From NCBI GenBank assembly GCA_933228895.1, contig OW121855.1:46762698-46826697 (forward strand): a stretch of DNA of 64,000 nucleotides. Reading direction: 5' to 3'. Source of the DNA: Platycnemis pennipes (Eukaryota > Arthropoda > Insecta > Odonata > Platycnemididae). Position 1 is the first letter of the stretch. Every line of letters starts with the position of its first letter. A program made the translations under genes and the position numbers. Positions 22,840 through 35,285 of this stretch are shown piece by piece. A model generated the notes under the pieces. The model had not been told where the DNA came from and ran no database searches. It saw only the letters and a program-made list of their open reading frames with translations.

Positions 22840-23620
22840 AATCTGATCCCAGAGCGCTCATCTCTCCCGCGATTTTCTACTCTTTTTCACCGTCTCCATG
22901 GGAAACGGATGATTTCTACCCGCTTGCCCACCGCTGCATTTTTCCTTTTCCCTTTTCTTCCTTTCATTTCGTCCTCCCCCACAAACCCATAGTCACCACT
23001 CTCTTCCTACTCTCCTCGCTCCCGCTTTGCATTAATTTTTCTATCCCTCGCTAGGGATCTTTTCTCCACTTTCTCACCCTCCCCTCCATACTGCGTTTCT
23101 CTGCCCCCTTCCTACCCACCCTCTCTCCCTCCCCCTCCATTCACGGCCTGCTCATCCCACCCCATTGCTGAAACCTCTTCTACTCCACACCTCTCGCGTC
23201 TCCATTGGAATTCCAAAGCATTCCAAGCATTTTCCCGACTTCCAAGTTGACTACGGACGAAGACAGAGAGGGAGGAGAGGGACGGTAAGGGAGGTTCCCT
23301 CCCTCTCTCTCCTTACTCCCTGCCCCCACTGGCATTATGCATCCCCTCTCTCTTCTATCCCTCCACTGTCTGCTCTCTCCCCCAAAGTCAGGCCATCCTC
23401 ACTCTCGCTTACTCTTCTCCCCACCCCGATAAAGCATATTAACTGCTCCTTGCTTCATGAGGGTTCCCTCTCCAGCCCCTCTAGGAAACGGGAACTTATG
23501 AAAGCAAGGGAGCGGACGAGTCTCGGCGATGACAAGATCTTAAAGTCAGGATATGCCGCGCCAACGGCTGCGCTTCGGAGCACGTCCCAGTAATTATGTC
23601 CGAGCTCTTGCTCCTCCTTT
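22840..23620. other. Pyrimidine-rich GC island
   Basis: Long CT-rich runs on the plus strand (CCTCCCC-type motifs, about 22930-23160 and 23290-23430), with one purine-rich break near 23250-23290. The 142-codon open frame at 23165-23593 is mostly Ser/Pro/Leu and looks like a consequence of composition. Confidence 0.35.
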
Positions 23621-24182
23621 TATGAGCGACGAGGAAAGAATTGGAGACTTTTTGGTGTTTGTTTGGGAGAGCCGTATATTTAATGAACCCCATTGGGATG
23701 TAAGGCTTATTCTCAAAAGTGTATCTGGTGATGTAATTAGTTCAACAATCAACTAGGGGGATTAGGGGAAATTGTGCAGAAAAGTAGCGTATTTATTATT
23801 TAATACGGCACTGAAGGGCCAATTGAACTCAAAACAACATGAAATTCCTAGAACTAATACTTCGCGTTATGAAAAATAAAATGTGTGGCATACGGGAATG
23901 TAATTAGAGTAATTTGTCGAGAGTGGTAGAGAATGAGCGTGGTAGAGAATGTATCTGCGTGCTTTACCCACAGAAAATTGTGAATATTTGTTCAACACAA
24001 GTACGAGGTATTTTCAAGTTTGCTACAAACACGCATTGAGTACCAGTTAATTCAGTTACAAACGGATAACACAAAGCTGGCATAAAATGTTTCAGTTACA
24101 TGCGGAGCTCTCTTCAATCCTTGTCAGAATTCAATTACTGCGGGTATTGGGTTAGTGTATTTGCAAGAGTACTTCAAGTCCA

Positions 24183-24390
24183 GTACTACGTCCGTCGGAA
24201 GGGACGTTGAGCCGTGGTCCCCTTGGCGCCTTTCGTAAGAGCAGACTAATTCCAATACCGGGTTTCTCTCCACTCTTCCTCCATTCCCTAAAAACTCCTA
24301 CCTTTACCATGTAGCCCTCTCTGGTGTAAATGATCTCAGTTGTTGGTCGCCTCTCCCAAATAGCAAAAACAACTTCGATTAATGCATACA
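24183..24390 (+). repeat. SINE family A, 5'-truncated copy
   Basis: It begins around GTCCGTCGGAAGGGACGTTG and continues with GCCGTGGTCCCCTTGGCGCC, CCGGGTTTCTCTCCAC, a GTAAATGATCTCAGTTG block and GGTCGCCTCTCCC. It matches, in order, the body and tail of the minus-strand copy at 7804-8122 but lacks the tRNA-like head. Loss of the 5' end is typical of reverse-transcribed inserts. Confidence 0.75.
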
Positions 24391-25719
24391 TTTGCATTTT
24401 AGGCAATATTATGAAGCTACATCTGCTGAAATTCATGTGGAGAACGCTAAGCAAGATGACATCAGTCGTTCTAGGTTAAAAATTCCACTTCGTTAGTTAT
24501 TACCTTATTCATTGTGGAATAAACGCAGCAGAACCAGTTTAAGTAAACAGCTACTAGAAAGGCATTCGGCAGGGTACATCCCGGTTGTTGATTTAAAATG
24601 TGAAGGAGCGTAAAGGGAAATCGTTTGGGAATGCTTAATGAGTCTTCCATTAGTAAAGCAATACATAATGCTACATAAACGGCAAAAACGACCAACAACG
24701 TTAATTGGAATGCCTCGAGGTCGATAGCCCAATCAAGTGCACGTCAAATGGGTGTTATCGATGTAACTGACACGTTACCCTCCACACAGCGCCAGGTGAG
24801 TTAAACATACGTCTAATGACTGCGTGAGCGTACAAAAGATTGATTACCTTTTATCTTGACTAATAAATATTTGTATATTTTTTGAGGGCTTTAATTTTTT
24901 AGTAAAAGTTAAGGATACCATTTCATTTGGAACTACTAGATACATTTCGTTCACTATAATATAGTATTTTCAGCAAAAAATATCATAAGTACATTTCATA
25001 GCAGTCATTCTTTTTTAAATTGATAAATGGCTCAGCGTGTTAGTTATGAGTGGGCTTTTAACAAAATTCGGATTCTTCTTTCGCAAGCGTCTATGAGACA
25101 TTTCACTTTTCGTCACTACCGGCTGAAATTGACCTATGATGTTTGTTTGTATCTTAAACCTTTAGCTAAAATTCATGTCACTCTTCCACTAAAATTAGGA
25201 GTGAATATTGCCATATGTTTTCCTTTTGGCCTTTTGCAATTGAAATTGTTTTAGTTAATAATCACGTGCCTATGTATGATGACGATTGCCCGCTAATTTC
25301 TTCTGCCAATCCAAAATCAGGGATGAATATTTCTCTCACTTATTCAGGCATGAGCTGACATTGCTCCATATTTTGATCAATTTTTCAGAGCATTCATTTA
25401 ATCCAAGATAGCTTCCGGAAGAAAGGTGTTTTTTTCTTAAATTATCCCAATTCTGTTTTATGCGACAAGGCACAATTTGCCGCAAAGGGTAGCAAAAACA
25501 TTTTATGAACATGTTTGTTTGATCTAAGTGGCGATAAATCTCTATCGGAGAAGCGAAAATTTTAGGTGATGGATAAAATAATTAAACGTCAACTTGTCCT
25601 CAGATGTCACCATCCGATGAAGCTTAAAGTGAAGCCCTTCTCAAGGAATAAAAGCCCAACTTTCACCTGTCAGCGTAAAATTTGGAATATGGCGTTTAAT
25701 AGGGCTTTCCTTTTGCAAC
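24391..25719. other. AT-rich non-coding stretch
   Basis: Several 60-75-codon open frames without recognisable features. No gene supported. Confidence 0.35.
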
Positions 25720-25990
25720 AGTTAGCTATAATTTGTTCACGGCTAGAGTGCTGACCCTTCATCCCTATAGCTTGGATTTTAGTCCCAGTATGGAGAGATA
25801 TTTTTCAACGGTTAACCAATTCCACTTGATAACTTCAATTTCAGCACTCCGTCCGTTTTATGGGGCGTTAAAATGTGAACCATTTGGAACTAATCGTAAA
25901 TAGGAGGGTAATCTTATGCCGGATTTCTCTCCACCCTACCTCCGATACCTCGAGCTCAGTTCTTAAAATCATTTCCCAAGCATAATATGA
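25720..25990 (+). repeat. SINE family A, decayed near-full-length copy
   Basis: The order of weakly conserved blocks follows the 7804-8122 copy: a tRNA-like head (GGCTAGAGTGCTGACCC, then GATTTTAGTCCC in place of the B box), TTTTTCAACGGTTAACCAA, CTCCGTCCG, GGGGCGTTAAAA, and CCGGATTTCTCTCCACCC. The B box and the GGACGTT block have both drifted, so this copy is older than those near 8 and 24 kb. Confidence 0.55.
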
Positions 25991-26880
25991 TTTTAAGAAC
26001 CGGGTTCAGGAATACACTTCAATGTAGGGCTCTCATATTACATGAATTTTTAGTTTAATCAACTATAAATGTATATTTAAACATTGGTTTAAATGTATAT
26101 TGATAGTTTCATCACCTATTATACTGCTTATGGTGAAATAAAAACAGAATGGGGAATATAGTAATCGCTATAATAGATAAGCTTCACTACTAAAATGCAT
26201 TTTTTTATTCTGCAACGCACTAACAAAGTGATTAAATTTTCAGAGGTATTCTGTCGTAAAAGTGACACGGGTTCGGTTTTAAATCTGAGGACGATTTTTC
26301 CTGTTGGTGTCACAATCAAAATCCATTTTTACCCTTGGTGTTGTTTTTCGATTATTAAACAGAAAAATGCATTAATTTTCTGTTTCAAAATTATTTGTTA
26401 TGAATGTATGTATTTTTTTAATATAGCCACGGCATGACATTTAGGGCAAACTCGAATTTACGGCAATTTAGGGAAAACTCGATACATTAGTGTCCATTAA
26501 AGCAAACATTGATCCGTAGACGTGGAATCGTTTGACAATTATGCTTAATTTCCGAAGTGGTTAGATACTGATGTAATTACGTATATTGGACTAATAAAAA
26601 AACTGAGATAGTGAAACGCTTAGCTTCGCAGGCTTTTTTAAAGCGATATTTTTCAATGTCATCCAATGGAATAAGAGAAAAATAAAATATTTTTAAGAAT
26701 AAATGTGGTCCGTTTCAGGAAATATAAGAGAATTATGGTTTAATGTATGGACAATTAACAATTTTATGGACAATTAACAATTCAGGAAGAGACAATTATG
26801 GTTCAATTCCATTTTATTTGGGATCAAAGCATTGAAGTATTCAAAGCAAATGTAGACAGTTCTTTTCAAAACTTAGGTGT
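25991..26880. other. AT-rich stretch with short tandem repeats
   Basis: Three small two-copy tandem repeats: TTTAAATGTATATT-type units at about 26065-26100, ATTTAGGG(C/A)AAACTCGA at about 26438-26481, and ATGGACAATTAACAATT at about 26747-26781. No gene recognised. Confidence 0.5.
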
Positions 26881-27960
26881 GAAAGGGCAAATTCCAGCCA
26901 GCCACCTCATATCCGTCCCTGTGCTCTCTCCTTGCTATGGGTGCAGCACAGCGAAAACGGCACTCTTACTCGGCAGAGATGCCTGGGGCAGGAATGGGAG
27001 ACGATGGAACCCATGGGTGTCACCAAGAGTGGGCCAACGTGTGGGCGAAGTGAGGCTCGAAGAAGACTTGGCGAGAAGTCGTGAGAGAGAGAAGCGTGGG
27101 ATGTGTGTGTGTACTTTGGGAGGCATTTGCGCCAGGTCATGTGCCTAGCAAAGCGCTCGGTGACCGTTCTGTTCCCACACTGTTGAGTGCCGGACTTATA
27201 AGCGAAGTTCTGAAGAGAAAGGAGAGAGAGAGAGCGAGAATATATGGATGGGTTGAGGAAGTGAGATAGGAGGAAAGAGAGAAGCTCGTTTTCATCTCAT
27301 TAAGGCGGAGATGACCACTTAGAGGGAGGGGGAGGGAGTAGCTGCCTCTCATCACTCCCTCCTGCTTCTTCCCCTCATCCTCTCGCGCGCATCCAGCTCT
27401 CCTCCTCCTCCTGCCCCCTTCCGTAGGATGCTTTTTATTCGAAAAACACGAGAGGAAGAACTGTTGTGAGGAAGGTTAGTGAGCGGGAGGGGAGAGTTGT
27501 GGAACGGACAGGTGACAAAAAAGGAAAAGAGATGGAGCGTGGGGGGCAGGTCTCATGGAGAGGGATGGGATTGGTGAGAAATAATGAGGTAGAAGTGAGA
27601 GGAACCCCCTTTTTTGACGATTCCCCATCATTTCCACCCTCCCAACTCCTCTCCCTTCCACCTCACGTCACGTCCTCATCAATGCGACGACACGAAAAAC
27701 AAACTGTTATCGCCAACTCGCCGCCAAGGTGTGACGGGGTAGAAGGAGGCAGTTGAAAGGATTCCCCTGCTATCACCGTTGATAATAGTCTCCTTCCTTC
27801 CTCTGCTCTTTCCCCATATTTTTCCATCCTCCCTTGCTCTTTCTATCACTCTCTTATTGACTGCCTTACAAGAAGGACACCATAGAGCACATCTGCATTT
27901 GTTCATAGCTCAGTCACCCTCTTCATGTTTCAGTGCTCAAGTTCACGCCTTGCCTGGATG
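26881..27960. other. GC-rich island with strand-switching purine bias
   Basis: The plus strand is purine-rich from about 26980 to 27340 and 27450 to 27600, and pyrimidine-rich at about 27345-27420, 27620-27670 and 27785-27860. Open frames of up to 116 codons overlap on both strands. They are low-complexity (Arg/Glu or Pro/Ser) without domains. Confidence 0.35.
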
Positions 27961-30224
27961 CCGACTGCTTGCAGTAACTTGATACCAAATGGATTAAATG
28001 TTATGGACATAATCTACTACTTAAGAGTTCACTTCGTGGAAGTATTTTATATCCGTTGTAAAAATAGTTTTAAAATAGTAAATAAAAAACATTCCCAGCA
28101 ATTATCGTCGCCTATGAGGAACAAGATTCAAATTTGTCACGCCGGTCAAAAGAGCAATCCTTAGTTTCAACGTTCTGATCAAACAAAATAAAATTACTTA
28201 CTCATATTATTAATTTTAAACTACTCTTCTCAGGTTAATTATACAGTATTTAAGCATACGATTGCATTTTAACAGTAATGACTTCATTTAGTAGATGATA
28301 TTGATGTGTAAACCTGGCCAATTTTTTTAATACTGAGCTCCCTATGGTGAGTGTGAACCAGAGTAGCAATGGATTTGGCTTCAAAACCATAGATAGACTT
28401 TATGTCCACGTGAACGATTCCAGTATACTTATTTTTCCCATCGAGAGTTAAAAGCAATTTTAATCACATGATCACAATCTCTAGCTCTTTCTAGCAACAA
28501 TGAAGTGGATTGATTTTCATTCTTAAAATCTTTTAAATATCATTTGTATTTCCTTCTTTCCTCATGGGCTAAATTATTATTTTTAATTCATTTTAATTAG
28601 GCTTCCGTTTTATCAAAGAGGCATGTCACCAACTGCATTAAATGTCCTCTTCAGCCGATGTTTATCGCTCGACAAAGAATAATCGTTTTCCAAGCGTTTG
28701 TGGCAAATTCAATTCGCCCACATTTGAAATGTAGGTATTTGATGGTTTCACGTTCGGAATGCATTTCAAGTCGATTCCAGGGACCGAATACTCTTTGATT
28801 CCCAGCAATTATTTGGGAACGATCTCCGCGGAACTCATCGATTTTCAGTAATCTCATGCAGGGAACGATGGAAAAAAAATTTGACGGTTTCAAAGGCGGA
28901 GGAATCGCTCAGTTGGAAATGCCAATAAATGTGGCAATACGAGGAGTAACTTTTTTTCCTGAAAGTTGCATTCAGCAGGCAGACGAAATATGTCATCGTT
29001 GTTAGAGATTCCTATCATATAGCCAGCCAGCTACCTGTCGGATGCTAAAAGCGCTACCATTTGACATTTTTTTCCCGCCGGAATTGAACACAACTTTTTT
29101 TTAGTCCTTCATACTCGTACATTCATCCATTTTTTTGTGATACTCCCCCCACGTTCAAGCTCTTCCATGCGTGTACTTCAAAATCACATCGTAGTAGTTT
29201 CTTTAATTCTCATTTCATCTGGGAACCGAACTGCAAAATGTAAGCATGTTTTGAGATTCGCGAGCTTAAGTTACTATGCGTCCGAAGAGGAGATCGTACG
29301 TCGAACCCCTAAAATCCGGGAGCAGCAAGTTTTGTGTTAATCCGAAGATTTTGCTTAGGGCAGGAGGCATGTGCAAGGTTCATGAGAGTGTAACGCAGAG
29401 GAAATGTTGGATGGATTTTCTCTCGGTAAACGTAACATCATTCCAATTCATCCATCCCTCCTTTGTTTCATATCAACTCACCCTTTCGTCATTATGCGTT
29501 TGCATGAGCCAGTCCTAATACAAATGCGCTTACGTGTGCGTGAAAATACATTGGGAATGTATAAGGGGTAACTACTAATCGTTTAAATAAAAATATCCTA
29601 TTATATCTTAAAATAAATACATTTAGAAATAGAAATATCAGCGTGGTCAGAGCATTTGCCAGTGGAGCGAGCTACGTCTAATTCGCAACCTACCCGACAA
29701 ATATGTGGCAGGGTTAATTCCTCACCAGGTATATACTAATGACGAGTAAACGATCATATTTTATTGAATACTTCATGACACCGCCAAAAATTAATTCACT
29801 AAGACCTTGGCACCCTCAATATAGATTCATTCCTTAAACTAATATCTATCCAGACTGATCGTACACAAATTTCTTTAAAATATTTCTGGTTACATGAAAA
29901 ACATGCAGAATTGTTTTTTCAAGCTTATATATTCCTGTGTTAAGATTTAATTTCATGCAATTGTATTCAAAACAAATATGAAGAGGTTAGCTAAAAGGAA
30001 ATCCAAGTTGAGAGCTGATGACTTATGGTAATGATGAGATTTAGCCTACTTTGAAATCCGGATGAAGCATAATTATATTGAGATGCCAATTCCTACTCGC
30101 GTAATGCGATTTCTTCATGATAGGAACTTTGCATGAAACCAGAAAAGTCCTCTCTGCACTTAATGAACGATTTCCGCAGGCTTTAAGCTTACAAAGTTCA
30201 GCTCTGACGTCGTCAGTCAAGCCA
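27961..30224. other. AT-rich non-coding stretch
   Basis: No gene recognised. A GGGTTAATTCC motif at about 29712-29722, preceded by GTGGTCAGAGCATTTGCC near 29643, may be a decayed tRNA-derived SINE head. Confidence 0.35.
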
Positions 30225-30385
30225 ACAATTTATGCAGCACTGTTTTTGCGGTAACCTTTCGCCGTCTTCAGCCAGATGAGACTTATAACTGACAATGAGT
30301 CTGAAGACCTGTATGAGATTATGTCTGTCCCAGACTGTCTGAGAAGCCTACCGCCGAAACAGTTTCGTGTAGATTTTGTTTCTTA
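30215..30385. mobile_element. Decayed foldback with hammerhead-like boxes
   Basis: The minus strand from about 30272 down to 30225 reads CTGAAGA, CGGCGAAAGG, TTACCGC, AAAAACAG. The plus strand from 30339 reads CTGAGAA, GCCTACCGCC, GAAACAGTTTCGTG. The arms are thus inverted and head to head, like those at 13.3 kb, but more diverged. The segment between them (30273-30338) is not coding. The likeness to a hammerhead is partial: a CUGARRA box, a possible GGC/GCC helix, and GAAAC on one side only. Confidence 0.4.
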
Positions 30386-30992
30386 TTTTCTGTTTCTGTG
30401 TACTTCATGTGTAATATAATAATGGGTACATATTTATGCATGCGTTGACGAGATTATTGACGTTGAGATTGACGAGAGAATTAACGCGAGTAAATACGCA
30501 TTTTAGGTAAGTGCATTTATCTCTCTGTCTCCCATCCCATTCAATCTCGTTTTCCCTTTGACCCAAATATGGACACCACATAAAACGTGACCACGGGCGA
30601 ATGAATTGCGGGCGATGACGTTCCGGCAAAACAAATGAGCGATATCCTCTTTGAATGCCCGGCGATGACGAAATAAAAACATCGCGTAGTGCCATAGATT
30701 TTCGTGGAAAGGTGCATTTTTTTCCCGGTGGTGTGGGCTGGTCTACGATTGAAGTGCGGGTTGATCCTTTTCACCCCTAGCCTGGAGCATGAAAATTTGT
30801 ATTGACCTTCGGTATTTCCTCTTTCCATGGAAATCCACAGCGATATGTTACGTGTACTTGGAAGCAGTGCGGTATGAACATTTTATGCGCTCAGAATTCA
30901 CATCAATGGTTTTTGTCTGGGACAAAATCATGATGCCACCACGAATGTTCGGGCAAAAATATGTTGATAAGACCTATCATAATAGCGGCGTT
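30386..30992. other. Non-coding stretch
   Basis: No recognised gene or repeat. Open frames of about 95-99 codons on either strand have no domain features. Confidence 0.35.
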
Positions 30993-31134
30993 GCAGCGCT
31001 ATTCCATGTGTCTCTAACAAGTATTGAAATAAAGATATTTTATTTGTGCTGCTTGAGATGGATGCAGCGCTATTCCATGTGTCTCTAACAAGTATTGAAA
31101 TAAAGATATTTTATTTGTGCTGCTTGAGATGGAT
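30993..31134 (+). repeat. Perfect 71-bp tandem duplication
   Basis: The unit starting GCAGCGCTATTCCATGTG occupies 30993-31063 and is repeated without change at 31064-31134. No mismatches were seen between the copies, so the duplication is recent or a sequencing/assembly artefact. Each unit contains AATAAAGATATTTTATTTG. Confidence 0.9.
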
Positions 31135-32284
31135 AAATACATTAAATGACTATTATATTTTATGATAGTGAGATCAAAGTACAGAAAACATGATATTTTT
31201 GTCCTCTAACCATTAGTCCTCAGATTAAAAAGATGATGCATGAACTTCGCATTTTACATCCTATATTACTTGCAACATTCTATAATAAAGTATCTGAATG
31301 AGTACCTAGTTGGCAAAAAAGAATCTTTTTATTTCTCGAATCAAAGTATGCTTCTTCAGTTATCTTCCGCAATCGTTAAAATTTAATAATAAAAGTATGT
31401 ATTACTAAAAACAAGGCAAACAGTGCTAATATGTGACTGGATATTTTGTGTGTAGTATTGCATTGTCTCATATAATACCACTCTCGTGCTCGAGCAAGTA
31501 AAACATGATAATTATTATGGTGGATATTTCCTTCGTCCAGTAAAAGAGCGAATACGTACAACTTTGGATGGATTATATGAATCATAGGGAACCCCAACTT
31601 CTCGAATAAAAAAATTATATTCATGTTATACCTTAAGGCAAATTAGTTCATTCCACGTTTCTGCAGATTCATCTGTGGACAGAGGTCTTTTTCCTCACCC
31701 CTCCATCATAACATGTGGTTACCCATCTTGCTTAATCATATAGGAAATTAACTGGCCCGCGTTTCTCAGCACGCATTTCATATCAATCATACGACCCTTA
31801 TTCTTTTTCTTCGCCCCATCTATAGAAACTAATATAATTATATTATTTCTAAGCGTTGAGTGACTTAGGCACTTCCTATGTGGATGAAAAATTGCATATG
31901 AATTTGACTCAATACACCTTTCTATAGAGCATAGTACATAATGAAGGAAGCATTAATATGCATTACCAAGAATTCATTATGTTTTATGCCTCTCTTTTGG
32001 TGCTGGGTCACTGCAATCACTCTCACCTCCAAGCGTATTATTTTTAATCTACATAGGTGACATTTTACTATGTGACCAAGATTTTTTAATGTTCTGTAAG
32101 ATAAAATATGGCTTTGGAAAATAAAATAGCATGAACATGACTTGACTTAAATTATCATAAAATTCATTATTCTGCAATATGAAATTTACTCTAAAAATTA
32201 GTATACGTAAGATGCACATCATCATTTCTTACAGTTTTAACCTAAAAGGTTTCGTTTTAATTGATAAGTGGCAACAATAGCAAG
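31135..32284. other. AT-rich non-coding stretch
   Basis: No gene or repeat recognised. Confidence 0.35.
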
Positions 32285-32329
32285 TTCCAAGTAATTTTTT
32301 TCATGGATTGACGAAGAGAAGTTTCGCAA

Positions 32330-32478
32330 GCTTTCAAAAATATCAAGGAAGTCTTGAAACTCTTTCCTGAAATCCATCAGGAATGACTAAGGAACATTAC
32401 TTGGAGCTTTAAGTTTTGCAGACTTTCAAAAATATCAAATATTTCTTGAACTCTTTCCTGAAAATCATTAGGAATGAA
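32330..32478 (+). repeat. Diverged direct repeat, period about 93 bp
   Basis: CTTTCAAAAATATCAA, a GTCTTGAAACTCTTTCCTGAAA-like block (interrupted here) and CATCAGGAATGA occur at about 32331-32387. They recur with changes at about 32423-32477 (CTTTCAAAAATATCAA, TTCTTGAACTCTTTCC, CATTAGGAATGA). Between the copies, AAGTAATTTTT/CATTACTTGGAGC-like sequence is also weakly repeated. Confidence 0.6.
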
Positions 32479-33159
32479 ATACAAATGCCCAACCTCTAAC
32501 TGCAGAATTTCCGGAGAAATTTGAGAAAAATAAATTACTACTAATAACTATAAAGCAATGGCACAAAATGATTACATTGATAAAATTAAATGCAGACGAA
32601 GCTTTAGAAATAATTGCAGCTATCAGTGTTGAAGTTTTAAACCTCCCCGTCAATATATACGTTATTTGCATGAGAATCGGAAATTGTGTGAACACAAATT
32701 ATCACTAATGCATAAGTAAATATTAAAATGAAAACGCAGATAATCTGTTAACTCCACACGTAGGTTGAAATGCCGGCTGCATCAATTCATCGCTTTCCAC
32801 AGATCGAAAGATACAATGAGATATTCTGCGGGTCTGCTACCGTCGAGATGAAAATAACATCTTCAATTTGGTTACTCGGTGAAGCAGGGTGCTTGGGGAA
32901 TGAAAATCGAGTTCGTATACATGGATGGCATCATATGGAGCATCTACAGTGGGCGATAAGAGGGTTTTTTCTCCTGCTCTCTGCATTTCCTATTGTGGGC
33001 GTGAAGTTCGAGTGTCACTTGCCAAAAGGAATGAGCCGAAAACTCTTAAAGTGTGTTTTTTGTTACTTTCCTCAGTATATCGGACGCGCGCGCTTGTAGT
33101 CATGCACGAGCGGAAAGAGAGAGGGTGGAAGGCAAAAAAACAAGAGAAGGGGCACGAAT
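32479..33159. other. Non-coding stretch
   Basis: The open frames at 32770-33099 and 32925-33161 overlap in different frames and neither has recognisable features. No gene supported. Confidence 0.3.
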
Positions 33160-35150
33160 GACGCGGTTAACTGAATTAAACGCATTCCTCCACATTGGAG
33201 ACCGCTTCGGAGAAACCAACGCGTTGATGAGACATATGCCGACTGTTTTCCGGATGGACGAATCCCACGCCCCCTCCCCACCAAAAGCTCACCCCAACCC
33301 AAACCCTCGTCTCCATCCCAGGCAATCTCTTTGAGCCATCATTCTCCTCACCCCTTTCCCTATCCGACTCCCAACTTCCTATCTCTCTCTCTTAACCCAT
33401 CCCCTAGCCATCTTCGGAAGTTCGAACAGATACCCTCGCTCCCCCAGCCCCTCCTGTATTCCTCGGGCTGAGGGTGAAGACGGCGAGAAGGGAGGAAGTG
33501 GGAGAGAATGGAAAGGAAAAAAAACTTCCTTGGAATCCAGAACCTCTCGTTTCCTCTCCTCGGATCCTCCTTGAGACCCCTCTTTGCACCCACCCCGCTC
33601 TTCCCTCTCGCTGAATTCATCCCCTTAAGAAACCTACCTTCCGCTGACGAACCAGCACCATGCGCGCCCCCTTTTGCATCCAAATCCCCGACCGCTAGCC
33701 CCCTTGGTGCCCTGCTTCCTTTGGCCGCAAATATCCACATATTCACTCACTCCCCGCTCTCTTTCCCTGCATCTCCGCCCTTGCTCTCCGATCCCCGCGC
33801 CGACCTCTCCGTTCCCATAGTAGTGATTAATAACCGGGACTTTAGAATTAAACCCAGGGCGTGCTTTCCGAGACCGCAGCCTCTCTCTCCACTCCGGCCT
33901 CCTCCCCTCCTCCTCTCTCCCGTCCGTCCCCTTTCCTGGAAGATCTTTACACCTCCGTGATCCGGCGATGCCGAGGCTGCCCTTATAATTCATGACCGGC
34001 CTTTTCACTCTCTCTCTCTCTCCTCTCTTCCTCTCTCCTCATCCCTCCCTTGCCGCTGGGGGTGGGGGCGCTGAGCTCTGCCCCACCCTTCCGCGAGGGA
34101 GCTCACCCCAAATTAAATTCCACCGTCCGTCTAAAAAGCTCTTACTCTTCTCACGCCCTCGCCTTCTCCTCCTCCCTCCTCGCCGCTGTAACTATAGCCA
34201 TGCCTCTCTCCCGCGGCGCCTCTGGGAAAACGGGGAACTGCTTCCCTCTCTCCGAGACTCCCAAATCTTCCCTCCCCACCCCTCCCCTCCCCCATTCATC
34301 CATTCACACTACTCACCTGCTCAACGCCCCCCTCCCACAATCTCCTACCGCCTCTAACCTCCTCGCGTGTGCCCCCCCCCCTACACCTCTCCGCAACAAC
34401 ACCCTCCTTCCCGGCCACACCGGCGGACTCTTCCTATGTCCCGCCTCCCATCCCCCGCCAACCCACGACTCTTTCCTTCCGGACGCGTTCAGTATAACAG
34501 TGCGGTGGAGGCTATTAAATTTTGGGACTCCAAAACGCCCCTCCTCACCCCCTGTACCACTGCTCCCCCCCTGCCGCCCACCACCCGTTCGTCGGCACGT
34601 TCTTCTCCTCCCCCCTCCCCCCCTTCCCAATTTTTACCCGCTTCGCAAACGCCGTTCGGAAAAACTTGGCCCGTTTGCGATCCGATTTTTGATGATATTT
34701 GACATTCGGATGGGGGAGAGGGGAATTCCCTCTTCCCCGTTTTTTTATTATTTCTGGTTGTTGATTCATCAGCTCTTTTTATTACGCCTTTCTTTTTGTT
34801 CTATCTCGTCCGGGACGTTGGATTCCAGGCCTTTAATTTATTGTGCGGGTCTCCGGAAAAATGGGCAGCAGAGTGAACTGATTTTCGCGGAAAAATTCCC
34901 GATTTTCCCGAACTGGCATCGCATGGCAGAAGGGATATTTAATATTTTTTTCGGGGCTAAACCCTTTGTTCCCGAGCGCATGGAGGTGCCACGTCGGATC
35001 TCAGTGCGAATAAATGAGCGGATATCGGCTTTTTCGTGTTTTCCGTGACCCAAAGTCGTTCTTGGGTACGGGTTGTGAGTCGCTGCTGCACTGTAATAAT
35101 CCGCATCCCTTCTCCCTACCCTTTTCTGGTTCCCATATCCCATTTCACTA
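33160..35150. other. Largest GC-rich, pyrimidine-biased island
   Basis: About 2 kb with abrupt composition change. The plus strand is strongly C/T-rich (33250-33470, 33560-34130, 34200-34640), including a CT microsatellite at about 34007-34037 and a run of ten C at about 34371-34380. The longest open frame in the window (34050-35048, 332 codons) lies here. It starts at a TTG, not an ATG, is dominated by Pro, Ser and Leu, has no domain, and overlaps frames of 105-128 codons on the other strand. I regard it as compositional. The 3' third (34650-35050) is less biased and could hide an exon, but I found no splice evidence. Confidence 0.4.
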
Positions 35151-35234
35151 ATTCCTATGAATTCCTAATGAAGGTACAGCATGTATCACTATAATCTAGG
35201 GATGGCTTGGTTGGGAAATCCTATATTCTATATA

Positions 35235-35285
35235 AGGTCGTTCGCAAGGCAAAGTTACTTAAATAATTTGCTTTGGGAACGACCT
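35235..35285. repeat. Imperfect hairpin
   Basis: AGGTCGTTC and GAACGACCT at the outer ends, followed inward by GGCAAA and TTTGCTTT, form a stem-loop of about 51 nt. It lies in AT-rich DNA just after the large GC island. Confidence 0.5.

Noticed and set aside
34050..35048. 332-codon open frame, the longest in the window
   Set aside because: It starts at TTG, is Pro/Ser/Leu-rich with no domain, lies in a CT-rich island where stop codons are rare, and overlaps sizeable frames on the opposite strand. Composition explains it.
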